DNA from: Candidatus Hydrogenedentota bacterium
GTDB taxonomy: Bacteria > Hydrogenedentota > Hydrogenedentia > Hydrogenedentales > JAJRTN01
DNA length: 64,000 bases
Assembly (NCBI GenBank): GCA_024278275.1
Contig: JAJRTN010000199.1
Location: 1 to 64,000, forward strand
Direction: 5' to 3'
A program made the position numbers and the translations under genes. Under the pieces are notes generated by a model. It ran no database searches, was not told the DNA's origin, and saw only the letters and a list, made by a program, of their open reading frames with translations. Of the stretch, positions 1-7,952 are shown piece by piece (position 1 is the first letter of the stretch; each line of letters begins with the position of its first letter).

Positions 1-430
1 CCCGGGCAACGGACAAGCGGGAGCTTGTCCCTACCCACCCGTTGAACTCCAGCGGCACCGGTAGGGGCGCGCTCCCGCGCGACCGTTGGCGGCGATGGCT
101 CCACGCCGACAGGAAGGTCCGTCGTAAAGCGTGCCCACGCCCGGACAACGGACAAGCGGGAGCTTGTCCCTACCCACCCGTTGAACTCCAGCGGCACCGG
201 TAGGGGCGCGCTCCCGCGCGACCGTTGGCGGCGATGGCTCTACGCCGACAGGAAGGTCCGTCGTGATGCCTGCCCACGCCCGGACAACGGACAAGCGGGA
301 GCTTGTCCCTACCCACCCGTTGAACTCCAGCGGCACCGGTAGGGGCGCGCTCCCGCGCGACCGTTGGCGGCGATGGCTCCACGCCGACAGGAAGGTCCGT
401 CGTGATGCCTGCCCACGCCCGGGCAGCGGA
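1..430. repeat. 139-bp tandem repeat, 3 copies plus a 13-bp partial
   Basis: Copies start at 1, 140 and 279, with a partial fourth at 418-430. They differ at only a few positions. The window edge cuts the array, so more copies may lie upstream. Each copy carries a perfect hairpin (GGACAAGC-GGGA-GCTTGTCC, at 11-30, 150-169 and 289-308) and a second GC-rich inverted stretch. I see no start codon with a ribosome site and no protein-like reading frame, so I treat the apparent ORFs here as artefacts. The hairpin module recurs on the other strand inside the element at 52525-52834. Confidence 0.9.
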
Positions 431-455
431 CTTCTCCAACCCGCTCTGATATAAT
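428..455 (+). promoter_or_regulatory. Candidate extended -10 promoter for manC
   Basis: The stretch TGATATAAT at 447-455 is a perfect extended -10 element (TG-N-TATAAT). It lies about 58 bp before the manC start and directly after the tandem repeat. The -35 region (GGACTT at 428-433, 16-bp spacer) is weak, which is usual for extended -10 promoters. Confidence 0.5.
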
Positions 456-512
456 GTGCCCCGTCAAACCTGAACGGACCATGAGGCTTTAATCTGACGC
501 GGGGATCGACAC

Positions 513-1607
513 ATGAAACGCATGGCGGTGATTATGGCGGGGGGATCGGGTGAGCGATTCTGGCCCGTCTCGCGCGAACAACACCCCAAGCAGTTGCTTT
601 GTCTGACAGACTCGGGGAAAACACTGCTCCAGGAAGCCGTGGACCGGCTCCTGCCACTCGTGCCCCGGGAACATATCTACATCCAGACCATGGGGCACCT
701 GCAAACGCCCATCAGCGCGGCGGGTCTCGGCATTCCCGGAGAAAACGTCATCGCCGAGCCGTGCAAGCGAAACACGGCCGGCTGCCTTTGCTACGCGGTC
801 GCCCACCTCCTGGCCGAACACGGCGGCGATGGCGCGGACATCACCATGGCGGTGGTCCCCGCGGATCCCGTGGTGGGCGATGACATGCTTTTCCGGGAAA
901 CGGTGGAAGCCGCCCTGGCCGCCGCCGAGGCAGACCCCGTGCTCTGTACCATCGGCATCGTACCCGACCGGCCCGCCACGGGCTACGGCTACATTCACGC
1001 CGAACTCCCCGACGGCGCGTCCCCGCTCGCGGCGCTGCCCGTGCGGGCCTTCAAGGAAAAACCGCCCCGGGACCTTGCCGGGAAATACCTCGCATCGGGC
1101 GACTATTTCTGGAACAGCGGCATGTTCTTCTGGCGGATTTCCACCTTCCTCGACGAGTTCGACCGGGCCAACCCCGTTTTTTCCGAAACCACGCGCCGTT
1201 TGGCCGGGGTCCTGCGTGCCGGCGACCACGTCGAGGCGGAAAACCTCTTTGGCAGGCTGGAGAGCATTTCCATCGACTATGCCCTGATGGAGAAAGCCCG
1301 CAACGTCGCCATGGTGAGGGCCGCCTTTTCCTGGGACGACGTGGGCACCTGGTCGGCCCTGGAGCGCACGCGCCGACCCGACGAGGATGGCAACATCACC
1401 GAGGGCGGCCCCGTCCTCGTGGATTGCCATGGCAGCATCGTCTGCAACCATGCCGGGCCGGAGAAGATGGCCGTGGGCGTCGTCGGCCTGGACGACGTGG
1501 TGGTGGTCGCCACCGAGGACGCCGTGCTGGTGGTCCACAAAGACCGCACCGAAGATGTCAAACAGGTGGTACAGGCCCTCAAAAAACGCAACGCCCCGCA
1601 ACGATAA
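513..1607 (+). CDS. manC: Mannose-1-phosphate guanylyltransferase
   Basis: Transfers GMP from GTP to mannose-1-phosphate, giving GDP-mannose for surface glycans in the cytoplasm. The 364-residue protein has the nucleotidyltransferase signature GGSGERFWPVSR at residues 10-21 and PKQLL at 25-29. It also has PDRPATGYGYI near 151-161, FKEKP at 180-184, FWNSGMFFWR at 199-208 and DDVGTW near 275. It is the short form: the C-terminal cupin (phosphomannose isomerase) domain of bifunctional enzymes is absent. An extended -10 promoter lies just upstream. It is followed by a convergent methyltransferase, so it is probably transcribed alone. The assignment is firm at family level. Confidence 0.93.
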   Translation: MKRMAVIMAGGSGERFWPVSREQHPKQLLCLTDSGKTLLQEAVDRLLPLVPREHIYIQTMGHLQTPISAAGLGIPGENVIAEPCKRNTAGCLCYAVAHLLAEHGGDGADITMAVVPADPVVGDDMLFRETVEAALAAAEADPVLCTIGIVPDRPATGYGYIHAELPDGASPLAALPVRAFKEKPPRDLAGKYLASGDYFWNSGMFFWRISTFLDEFDRANPVFSETTRRLAGVLRAGDHVEAENLFGRLESISIDYALMEKARNVAMVRAAFSWDDVGTWSALERTRRPDEDGNITEGGPVLVDCHGSIVCNHAGPEKMAVGVVGLDDVVVVATEDAVLVVHKDRTEDVKQVVQALKKRNAPQR

Positions 1608-1722
1608 GGGGACAAGGTAAAAGGTACGGTTCCTGTCTCCATGTAATTTACAGGTAAAGAAAAGGCATGAGCGTAAAGAGTGTATTGACCGCTTTCAGAG
1701 CGCTAAGCGACTATCGTGGACG

Positions 1723-2454
1723 CTACCTTTTTCTCGCCACGGCGAAGATGGAGAGGCCGAAGGGAAAGCGGCCGTGGCGCAGCCACCAACGTTCCGCCCG
1801 CAATACCGTGCCCAAGACCTTGGAAACGGGCGTATCCCCTGTATTCCGAAGGTCCGATCCCCGGTGGCTGCTCCATTTCCGCGCCATGCGCACCGGCAGA
1901 ATGCCAGGTAAGAGCAGACAGTTCCAGTAGGACAGGAAACGTATGTCGAAGTCCGCGGCCAGCAAAAGCCGTTTCACCTCGCGCCGGGTAAAACGGTGGT
2001 CCGTGTGAATGCCTACGTCGTGCGAGGAGTAGAGCCACTGATAGGCCGGCACGTTCAGGAAGAGCACCCCGCCCCGTCGGAGTACGCGGTGACATTCGCG
2101 CAACGGCGCCTGTTTATCCGGCACCCCGCGATGGTAGAGCACGTCGAGCAGGACCGTCACATCGAAGGTTTCGCCGGCAAAGGGCAAGGCCACGGCAGAC
2201 CCTTGGGTGAGCGTGGCAGGGGTTCGCCGCCGACAGTACCGCAGGGCCTCCGGCGCGATGTCCAGCCCAACGGTGGAACCGGCGTGGTGAAGCTGATAGA
2301 GCACCCCACCCGTGCCGCAACCCACGTCGAGTACCGCGGGGGCGCGGGAGCTCACATAACGGCGCCACTGGTTTCCCAGGAGCCGGTGCAGCCCCCGGTA
2401 CCACCAGTGGCGGTCTTCCACGGCGTGGAGAATTTCGTATTCCCGTGCATCCAT
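1723..2454 (-). CDS. Class I SAM-dependent methyltransferase
   Basis: A 243-residue soluble protein with the SAM-binding glycine motif VLDVGCGTGG at residues 41-50 and a Rossmann-type methyltransferase pattern after it. The N-terminus (EDRHWWYRG near residues 13-21) is typical of a methyltransferase subgroup often found near glycan or secondary-metabolite genes, but the substrate cannot be read from sequence. I chose the ATG at 2454 because CCGGAG lies about 10 bp upstream and the family normally starts just before the EDRHWW segment. An upstream start at 2496 would add 14 unconserved residues. It is divergent from the ankyrin lipoprotein gene and convergent with manC. Confidence 0.8.
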   Translation of the reverse strand: MDAREYEILHAVEDRHWWYRGLHRLLGNQWRRYVSSRAPAVLDVGCGTGGVLYQLHHAGSTVGLDIAPEALRYCRRRTPATLTQGSAVALPFAGETFDVTVLLDVLYHRGVPDKQAPLRECHRVLRRGGVLFLNVPAYQWLYSSHDVGIHTDHRFTRREVKRLLLAADFDIRFLSYWNCLLLPGILPVRMARKWSSHRGSDLRNTGDTPVSKVLGTVLRAERWWLRHGRFPFGLSIFAVARKR

Positions 2455-2530
2455 GCAATTGCGCTCCGGACCGGTGCCTGCTATGATGCGGCTCATCAGC
2501 TCATGACGGTATTGTGTGGGATTGGCGAGA

Positions 2531-3328
2531 ATGAATCAAGAAACGCGCGGCATCGCTGTTATTTGCGCCCTGCTGGCGGCCTGTTGCGCCGGTTGCGGCG
2601 GTGGAATCAACCGCCGGCAGGACGTTAACGGCCGGTTGGCTCTCCATCGCGCCGCCGAGGCCGGCGATGTGGAGGAAATGAAGCGCCTTTTTGACCGGGG
2701 CGCCGTGGCAAACGTGCGGGATGTCGATGGTGTAACCCCCCTTCATCGCGCCGCACGCGATGGTCGGCTGGCCGTCGCCAAGCTGCTCCTCGAGCACCAT
2801 GCCGACCCCACCCTGCTGACCGATGACGGGTGGGACGCGGTCCATCTGGCCGCCTGGAAGGGGCAAGACGCGGCTTTGGAACTGCTCATGCAATACGGCG
2901 GAACAGCCCATCGGAAAACCCCCGACGGCCGCACGGCCCTCCACATGGCCGCGGCCGGAGGTTCCGAACGGGCCGTGGCCTGTCTTTTGCAGGATTGGCC
3001 CATATACAACACCGTCGGCCGCCCGGACATCAACGAGCCCGATGCCCGGGGAGATACGCCCCTGCTGATTGCGGTAAAAAACAACTACCCCAAAGTGGTC
3101 GCCCTGCTGTTGATCAAAGGGGCCGACACCGGCGTGCTCGACCGGGAAGGCAACGCCGCCCTGCACATTGCCGCCCGCGAGGACAACGTTTACCTGGTTG
3201 AACGGCTCGTCAGCAACGGCGCCGATGTGAGTCAGCGCAACGCCGCGGGCTTGACTCCCCTGGAAGTCGCTTATAAGGCCGGTAACGAAGACGCTGCCCG
3301 GGCACTTTGGATGCAGGGGCGACGCTGA
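2531..3328 (+). CDS. Ankyrin-repeat lipoprotein
   Basis: The 265-residue protein starts with a hydrophobic signal segment and a lipobox-like LAAC ending at Cys18, so it is probably lipid-anchored and faces the periplasm. The rest is about seven ankyrin repeats, each with the G-x-TPLHxAA and VxxLLxxGAD pattern (for example at DGVTPLHRAA and GNAALHIAA). Ankyrin stacks bind other proteins; no catalytic domain is visible. An alternative GTG start at 2516 adds five residues, but the ATG fits the signal peptide better. It is divergently oriented to the methyltransferase. Binding partner unknown. Confidence 0.8.
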   Translation: MNQETRGIAVICALLAACCAGCGGGINRRQDVNGRLALHRAAEAGDVEEMKRLFDRGAVANVRDVDGVTPLHRAARDGRLAVAKLLLEHHADPTLLTDDGWDAVHLAAWKGQDAALELLMQYGGTAHRKTPDGRTALHMAAAGGSERAVACLLQDWPIYNTVGRPDINEPDARGDTPLLIAVKNNYPKVVALLLIKGADTGVLDREGNAALHIAAREDNVYLVERLVSNGADVSQRNAAGLTPLEVAYKAGNEDAARALWMQGRR

Positions 3329-3404
3329 CTTTCGCCGTCGGGCGCGGGTGCGGAAAACAGACGGAATCCGAAACTTGGGAGATGGGTCTTCCCATAACAT
3401 GGTG

Positions 3405-3476
3405 TGGCCCTCCCCGCCCGTGGCATTTTGTACCAGGGGTCACCAATAGGTGTTTGCCCCTCCGTCGTTCCCGCGA
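3405..3476. repeat. Degenerate half copy of the MITE-like terminal repeat
   Basis: Read on the minus strand, this stretch follows the terminal-repeat pattern of the elements at 42058-42264 and 52525-52834. It has GGGGCAAACAC, then a TATT-GTGAC block, GTACA and a CACGG end. An interior fragment (TTCCCGCGAAA) adjoins it. It is strongly decayed, and no matching second end is seen in the 211-bp gap between the ankyrin gene and the nitrilase gene. Confidence 0.5.
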
Positions 3477-3539
3477 AAACCGTAGCTTGAGGAAAACCGG
3501 AAAACGACCTTTCGCAATTGGCACAAGGAGATTCGTCCC

Positions 3540-4427
3540 ATGAGAGACCAAGCCAGGATCACCATGGTCCAACTCACTCCCGGCAACGGCCCCGACTCCG
3601 TGATCGACCGTATGCCGGATTTCTTCGACCGTGCGGCGGAATACGGTTCCGACCTCATCGTCTTTCCCGAGTACGTGCTCGGCCAACGCATCGGCATCGA
3701 CCATCCGCGTGTTCAGAAGTTCTTTGGCCTGGCGCAGGTGCATAACATGTACGCCATCGCCGGCCTGGTGGAAACGCACAACGAGCGTTGGTCTACCACG
3801 GCCTTGATGGTGGACCGCAAGGGCAACCTCCTGGGGCGCTACTTCAAGACCCACCCGGCATCCGGCCCGCCGCCCCATTTCTGGCCGCCACTGGAAGGCG
3901 CCGACCACGAGGCACGGGGTATCCTGGGTGACCGTTTCAAGGTTTTCAATCTCGATTTTGGTCCTGTCGGCATTCTCCAGTGCTACGACGGCTATTTCCC
4001 CGAGGCCTGGGGCTGTACCTCCTATCTCGGTGCGGAAATCATCCTTTGGATCAATGGCCGCGATGGTATGATCGAGGATTCCCACTGTATCTTCGCGGCA
4101 CAGGCCTATGGTTGCGCCGTGGGCGCCTGCATCACCGCCGGAAGGAACACCGGTTTCGCCGGACCGGCCGGCGTGGTCCATGGGAAAGGACCCGGCGAGG
4201 AGATGCGTCTTCATCAGCGTATCAGGGAAAGGGGAGACAACTGCGTTCACGCCACCATCGACCTCAAGAAATTGCGCTGGCACCGCAAGCATCTGCGCAC
4301 CATGCACCAGCGCCGCCCCGAGTTGTATGGTTTGCTGACGCAGGACGTGAAGATGTGGGAAGATTACCCTGAGATCCCCTGGGATTATCCCGAGTGCGCG
4401 GACCTCGTGAACAAGTCGCAGTTATAG
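3540..4427 (+). CDS. Nitrilase-superfamily C-N hydrolase
   Basis: A cytoplasmic amidase or nitrilase-fold enzyme of 295 residues. The catalytic triad is visible as Glu44 (VFPEYVLG), Lys103 (GRYFKTHP) and Cys148 (GILQCYDGYFPE), so it should be active on a carbon-nitrogen bond. The substrate (an amide, carbamoyl or nitrile compound) cannot be told from sequence. A strong ribosome site AAGGAG at 3525-3530 sits 9 bp before the ATG. It stands alone, 120 bp before the two-component pair. Length is normal for the superfamily. Confidence 0.88.
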   Translation: MRDQARITMVQLTPGNGPDSVIDRMPDFFDRAAEYGSDLIVFPEYVLGQRIGIDHPRVQKFFGLAQVHNMYAIAGLVETHNERWSTTALMVDRKGNLLGRYFKTHPASGPPPHFWPPLEGADHEARGILGDRFKVFNLDFGPVGILQCYDGYFPEAWGCTSYLGAEIILWINGRDGMIEDSHCIFAAQAYGCAVGACITAGRNTGFAGPAGVVHGKGPGEEMRLHQRIRERGDNCVHATIDLKKLRWHRKHLRTMHQRRPELYGLLTQDVKMWEDYPEIPWDYPECADLVNKSQL

Positions 4428-4547
4428 CGGGACAACAAGCCGATTTTGCGCAAATCACGCGTTGCGCTGGGGCAAGAATATCCCCCGGTCCTTGTGCTAA
4501 ACTCGATCCTGCGCCGAAACATTCTACGGGAGGAAATCCGGAACACC

Positions 4548-4943
4548 ATGGCGGCTAAGAAGGTTCTCATAGTTGATGATGACGAGGGTATACGGCTTTT
4601 TGTCGAGGCCATACTCGCGGCGGAGGGGTGGGAATGCGTCCTGGGCATCAATGGGGAAGACGCCGTTGACCTGGCGGAGTCGGAACAGCCCGACCTGATC
4701 ATACTGGATGTCACTATGCCGGTGATGGACGGCTTCGAGGCCTTCAGGCGGTTGCGGAATTCGCCTTTTACCGACAATATACCCGTGATCATGCTTACCG
4801 GCGTGAATGAAGAGGGTGATGGCCGGCATCATGACGAACACACCATGGAACGTGATTTCGGCGTGCCCGGTCCGGAAGGGTTCGTGGACAAGCCCGTGGA
4901 TGCCACGTTCTTGCTCCAACGTATTTTCGGGATAATGGGTTGA
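4548..4943 (+). CDS. Single-domain response regulator
   Basis: A CheY-like receiver domain of 131 residues with no output domain. The acidic pocket follows the first strand (VLIVDDDEG), the phospho-accepting Asp is in LIILDVTMPVMDG, and the conserved Lys is in FVDKPVD. The ATG at 4548 is preferred over an upstream frame start because GGGAGGA lies 11 bp before it and the domain begins immediately after. Its TGA overlaps the ATG of the next gene (TGATG), so it is translationally coupled to the sensor kinase, its likely phosphodonor. An insertion around residues 87-100 (VNEEGDGRHHDEHTM) is unusual for a minimal receiver. Confidence 0.85.
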   Translation: MAAKKVLIVDDDEGIRLFVEAILAAEGWECVLGINGEDAVDLAESEQPDLIILDVTMPVMDGFEAFRRLRNSPFTDNIPVIMLTGVNEEGDGRHHDEHTMERDFGVPGPEGFVDKPVDATFLLQRIFGIMG

Positions 4944-6574
4944 TGGCGGATTACGAGTTGGTACTTGCGGTGAAGGAAGGCCCCAGCCGCCGTTACAAGA
5001 TAAAAGCCGGCGGCCTCCATATCGGCCGGCATGTGGGCAACGACATCGTACTCTCTTCGCCCCTCGTCTCACGCCGCCATGCCCGCGTTCTGCCCGAAGG
5101 AGACGCCCTCCGTGTCAGTGACCTGGATTCCAGCAATGGCATCGAAGTGAACGGAAGCCCCGCGAAGGAGGCGGTCCTCCACGAGGGCGACACCCTGCGC
5201 GTGGGCGATCATCTGCTTCGCGTCGTCCGCTCCACCGAATCCAGCCTGGGACAGTCGGTCATCGGACCGGAGGCCGCCCACGAAATCCACCAGGCCATGG
5301 TGAGTGACACCCAGGGGGCGCGTCTTCCCGTTTTGTACCGTGCGGCCCAGTTGCTGGGAACCGTCTTCGATGTGGATGAACTGCTTCAACAGATCCTGAA
5401 ACTCATCTTTGAAGCCCTGCCGGTGCGGCGCGGTTTTATTCTCACCGTGGATCCTTCGGGGGGCGAGCCGGTCATTCGGGCGGTGATGAGCAAGGAGGAG
5501 GAGGGGAAAGACACCCCCCTGAGCCATACCCTCATCGAACATGTCATGGGGCGGCGCGAAGCCATTCTGACGGTGAATGCCCAGGATGACAGCCGTTTTG
5601 ACAGTGCCGAGAGTATCGTGGGGCACGGCATTCGTTCCGCCATGTGCGCCCCCCTGCCCGGCCGTGACGCGGTGGTGGGGGCCATCTACGTGGATTCCGG
5701 AGAACATTCCACGCCTTTCCCGCGGGGCGATCTCGAATTGCTCACCAGCATCGCCCGGGTGGTCGGGGTGGCCGTGGAGAACGCCCAGCTTTACCGGGAA
5801 AATGTCCAGCGTGAGCGATTGGCCGCCATCGGCGAGGCCACCGCGGGGCTGGGGCACTGTATCAAAAACATTCTTACCGGTATTCGCGGGGGTGCCGAAC
5901 TCGTCACCCGCGCCATCGAGCAAGAGGATATGGCGGTGGTCCGCCGTGGCTGGGCCATACTCTCCCTCTCTTTCGAGCGCATCGACCTGCTGGTGCAGAA
6001 CCTCCTTACCTTCTCCCGTCCCCGCCTTCGGGAACGGGTCCCCACGGACATAAACAGCCTGGTTCGCGAGGTTTTCGGCGTGGTTCGGGCGCGGGCCGAG
6101 CGTTTCAACGTGTCCCTTGTCTTCCATCCCGCCGGGGAAATCCGTTGTCCCGCCGACGGGCGCGAAATCTACCGTGCCCTGCTCAATCTGATCACCAACG
6201 CCGTCGAAGCCTGCGAACGGGAGGGGGGCGTGGTCACCGTTATCTGCGGCGCCGATGAACGGCAGTGCGTGATTCGCATCGAGGATACCGGCGTGGGCAT
6301 AGCCGCAGACGTCATGCCGCGTCTGGCCGAGGCCTTCGCCAGCACCAAGGGCTCCTCGGGCACGGGGCTGGGCCTCGCCTGTACGGCCAAGATTGTGGGG
6401 GAACATGGCGGACGGATCGACGTGGAGAGCGAGGAAGGACACGGCGCCGTGTTCACCCTCTATTTACCCATGGGCGACGCGCCGCTTGTACCGCCCGACG
6501 ACGCGGTGCGGCCCAGCGACCGGCTGCGTCGCACCATCATGATTCAGCCCGATTCCCCGGGCAACGGTGACTGA
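4943..6574 (+). CDS. FHA-GAF sensor histidine kinase
   Basis: A 543-residue cytoplasmic kinase without membrane segments. Domain order is FHA (GRH at 28-30, SRRH at 43-46, SSNG at 63-66), GAF (about 125-285), a dimerisation/phosphoacceptor helix with candidate His305 (AGLGHCIKN), and an HATPase domain (Asn419, DTG at 448-450, GTGLGL at 473-478). The FHA domain should bind a phosphothreonine protein, which would link a Ser/Thr kinase signal to this two-component pathway; that is inference. It overlaps the preceding receiver gene by one base. Its 3' end overlaps the convergent CCA enzyme gene by 31 bp. Confidence 0.88.
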   Translation: MADYELVLAVKEGPSRRYKIKAGGLHIGRHVGNDIVLSSPLVSRRHARVLPEGDALRVSDLDSSNGIEVNGSPAKEAVLHEGDTLRVGDHLLRVVRSTESSLGQSVIGPEAAHEIHQAMVSDTQGARLPVLYRAAQLLGTVFDVDELLQQILKLIFEALPVRRGFILTVDPSGGEPVIRAVMSKEEEGKDTPLSHTLIEHVMGRREAILTVNAQDDSRFDSAESIVGHGIRSAMCAPLPGRDAVVGAIYVDSGEHSTPFPRGDLELLTSIARVVGVAVENAQLYRENVQRERLAAIGEATAGLGHCIKNILTGIRGGAELVTRAIEQEDMAVVRRGWAILSLSFERIDLLVQNLLTFSRPRLRERVPTDINSLVREVFGVVRARAERFNVSLVFHPAGEIRCPADGREIYRALLNLITNAVEACEREGGVVTVICGADERQCVIRIEDTGVGIAADVMPRLAEAFASTKGSSGTGLGLACTAKIVGEHGGRIDVESEEGHGAVFTLYLPMGDAPLVPPDDAVRPSDRLRRTIMIQPDSPGNGD

Positions 6575-7866
6575 GCCCGCACGAAGGCCCGCGCTTCCTC
6601 CACCGTCGTGATGCTTCCTTCCAGTTGGGCGTCTTCCAGGGCACGCAGCAAGGCCCCGAATCGCGGCCCCGGCGCATATCCCATGGCGATGAGGTCGCCT
6701 CCGCGCAGCAGGGGTTTGGGACGGATCTCCTCCGGCTGAAGACAGGCCGCGTAGTCATCCACCCAGTTCACGGCCGCCAGGTCGCGATGACTCGAAAGAC
6801 AATCGGCGCGGCAGAGTGCCAACAGTTCCCCGAAACCTCTTTCCCGCACGAAGCGCCGCCGCTTGCTCTCCTTCATCCCCCTTGCCGCGGCCAGCCGCAT
6901 GTGCTGCCCCACCAGCCAGGCTATACGTTCCGTTTGCGCTCTTGAGAATCGCAGACGCCTGCAAATCGCTTCGGCCATATTCCTGCCCACGCGCTCGTGG
7001 CGGCTGAAGCGGATGCGATCCTCGAAGGTTTGGGTCGGGGGTTTCCCCACGTCATGCAGCAGGACGCCCATGGCCAGCGTGAGGGAGGGGTTCTCCAGAC
7101 AGTCCAGCATCATCATGGTGTGCGTCCACACATCCCCCTCGGGATGGAAGCCCGGCGGTTGCTCCACGCCCTGCATGGCCGCCACCTCGGGCAACAGGTG
7201 CTCCAGGAGATTCCCGTCACGGAGCAACTCCATGCCCCGGCGGGGATGGCCTTCCGTGAGGATCTTCACCAATTCGTCCCGGATGCGCTCGGCACTCGTC
7301 CGGGTGATGTTGGGTGCCAGTTCCTCCAGGGCCGTCCACGTTTCATCGTCAATGGTGAAACCCAACCGTGCCGCGAAACGCACGCACCGCATGAGGCGAA
7401 GGTGGTCCTCGCCAAAACGGAGGAAGGGATCGCCCACGGCGCGGAGGACGCGGTTTTCGAGGTCGGCCCTGCCATCAACGTAGTCGATGATTTCGTCGGT
7501 CGCCGGGTCCAGGAAAAGGGCATTGACGGTAAAGTCACGCCGCAGGGCGTCTTCCCGTTCGCCGGTGAAGAATACCCGCGCAGGCCGCCGGCCATCGTCA
7601 TAGGGACCGTCCTTACGGAAGGTCGCCACTTCGACCGGCCCCGCGGCCGTACGAACGCTGACCACACCGAAGGCCGCGCCCACCGGGACGGTTTTGTCGA
7701 AGAGGTCAATCACCTCGCCGGCGCGGGCACTGGTGGCGACATCGAAGTCCTTCGGATCGATGCCCAACAAACGGTCCCGCACACAGCCCCCCGCCAACAG
7801 CGCGCGATGACCGGCGTCCGCCAACCGCGCGCACACGTCTCGCGCGGCCAGTTCCCTGTCCGTCAT
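6544..7866 (-). CDS. CCA-adding / poly(A) polymerase-type tRNA nucleotidyltransferase with HD domain
   Basis: A class II nucleotidyltransferase of 440 residues. It shows GGCVRDRLL at 26-34, the metal-binding DFD at 40-42, RRDFTVNAL at 109-117 and the RNA-binding RxxRFAARLGF near 160-170. An HD phosphohydrolase motif (LLHDVGK) has its HD pair at 271-272, and there is a histidine-rich segment at 249-252. The likely role is adding or repairing the 3' CCA of tRNAs. The HD domain suggests additional phosphatase or cyclic-phosphodiesterase activity, as in E. coli Cca. PcnB cannot be excluded by sequence alone. Its 3' end overlaps the sensor kinase gene on the opposite strand. Confidence 0.88.
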   Translation of the reverse strand: MTDRELAARDVCARLADAGHRALLAGGCVRDRLLGIDPKDFDVATSARAGEVIDLFDKTVPVGAAFGVVSVRTAAGPVEVATFRKDGPYDDGRRPARVFFTGEREDALRRDFTVNALFLDPATDEIIDYVDGRADLENRVLRAVGDPFLRFGEDHLRLMRCVRFAARLGFTIDDETWTALEELAPNITRTSAERIRDELVKILTEGHPRRGMELLRDGNLLEHLLPEVAAMQGVEQPPGFHPEGDVWTHTMMMLDCLENPSLTLAMGVLLHDVGKPPTQTFEDRIRFSRHERVGRNMAEAICRRLRFSRAQTERIAWLVGQHMRLAAARGMKESKRRRFVRERGFGELLALCRADCLSSHRDLAAVNWVDDYAACLQPEEIRPKPLLRGGDLIAMGYAPGPRFGALLRALEDAQLEGSITTVEEARAFVRAQSPLPGESG

Positions 7867-7952
7867 GGGAGACCTCTCGTGCCAACGTCACGGTTGACAT
7901 GGCGTTTGTTCTACACGGTACGTTACCCGCGCGTTTCTCCACGAAACCGGTT

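Noticed and set aside
31-454. ORFs on both strands across the 5' tandem repeat
   Set aside because: The frames repeat every 139 bp, lack ribosome sites and encode repeated arginine-rich peptides; they are artefacts of the repeat.
489-1601. Long minus-strand frame opposite manC
   Set aside because: It is the antisense shadow of a well-conserved gene with normal motifs, and its product has no recognisable domain.
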